DNA of 64,000 nucleotides from Chrysomallon squamiferum (taxonomy: Eukaryota; Mollusca; Gastropoda; Neomphalida; Peltospiridae): contig CM022672.1 of the NCBI GenBank assembly GCA_012295275.1, positions 24,327,930-24,391,929 on the forward strand, read 5' to 3'. Positions within the stretch are counted from its first letter, which is position 1; each line of letters opens with the position of its first letter. The notes below the pieces were generated by a model, which was not told where the DNA came from, did no database searches, and was given only the letters and a program-made list of their open reading frames with translations. Positions 63,749 through 64,000 of this stretch are shown here, in pieces. A program made the translations under genes and the position numbers.

Positions 63749-63790
<42 letters not shown>
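63749..63790. repeat. (AC)n microsatellite
   Basis: About 21 AC units. The reverse strand reads as a Cys-Val frame, which is not a gene. Confidence 0.95.
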
Positions 63791-63792
<2 letters not shown>

Positions 63793-63882
63793 AAAACTAT
63801 AGTTATCAAAGATCAGGGCGGGGTCCAAAGACACACGCACACTAAACTGAAAAATATAGTTATCAAAGATCGGGGGAGGGTC
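63791..63882. repeat. Two-copy tandem duplication
   Basis: The sequence TGAAAACTATAGTTATCAAA plus GATCAGGGCGGGGTC at 63791-63825 recurs at 63848-63882 with a few changes, separated by an (AC)-rich spacer. Period 57 bp. Confidence 0.8.
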
Positions 63883-64000
63883 AAAACTTTTTTTTTTAAA
63901 GAGAGCCATTTTTCAGAACGTGAAGATGCCATGGGGCTACTGGTCCTTTCTGACATTGTTTTAACAATAAAAGTTACATACAAATGCATTGGTCTATAAC

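Noticed and set aside
63569-63790. Minus-strand frame of alternating Cys and Val
   Set aside because: Translation of the (AC)n microsatellite.
1-64000. CRISPR array, tRNA, rRNA or prokaryotic operon
   Set aside because: No regularly spaced identical repeats, no cloverleaf sequences and no compact bacterial-style genes were seen; all genes are spliced.

Overview
The window is AT-rich animal DNA with short exons, long introns, simple repeats and decayed DNA transposons. It looks invertebrate and most likely molluscan, perhaps cephalopod. That placement is an inference from the very low GC content, the intron style, the type of mobile-element remnants and one short repeat resembling mollusc repeats; no sequence here proves the taxon. 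No bacterial genes, operons, rRNA, tRNA or CRISPR arrays were seen.

One complete gene and the 5' part of a second, paralogous gene lie head-to-tail on the minus strand. Gene A runs from an ATG at 60958 to a TAA at 13910. I rebuilt it as 39 coding exons totalling 8,892 nt (2,963 residues), and every intron phase agrees across every junction. Gene B starts at 10297, about 3.6 kb past the end of gene A, and runs off the left edge; 18 coding exons are visible, the last one cut by the window. The exons of B match the first 18 of A one for one in order and phase. Ten of the 17 complete exon pairs have identical lengths, and the other seven differ only by multiples of three.

Both genes encode very large polycystin-1-like membrane proteins. 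The order in A is: signal peptide; discoidin (F5/8C)-EGF-C-type-lectin-like; discoidin-EGF-C-type-lectin-like; discoidin-EGF; an unassigned beta-rich stretch; REJ region; GAIN-like region ending in a GPS autoproteolysis motif; first membrane helix; PLAT domain; further membrane helices; and a polycystin cation-channel domain with a short cytoplasmic tail. The extracellular half is thus two and two-thirds copies of one adhesive/lectin cassette built from phase 1-1 exon blocks. By analogy with polycystin-1 and REJ proteins it would be a surface-sensing, self-cleaved channel-type receptor; its ligand cannot be told from sequence.

The most notable local signals are: a splice-donor +1 G-to-T change in B exon 11; a GC-AG intron in B; a conserved RSRR motif inside the second discoidin domain of both paralogs; a Gln in place of the usual PKD2 filter Asp in the A pore; and a ~210-bp near-perfect hairpin in intron 7 of A. 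The introns and intergenic DNA hold a truncated Tigger/pogo-like element, a 336-bp mariner-type miniature element, two decayed Tc1/mariner transposase copies, a decayed copy of a multi-copy metazoan gene family, and an unidentified ~1-kb repeat present once in full and once internally deleted.
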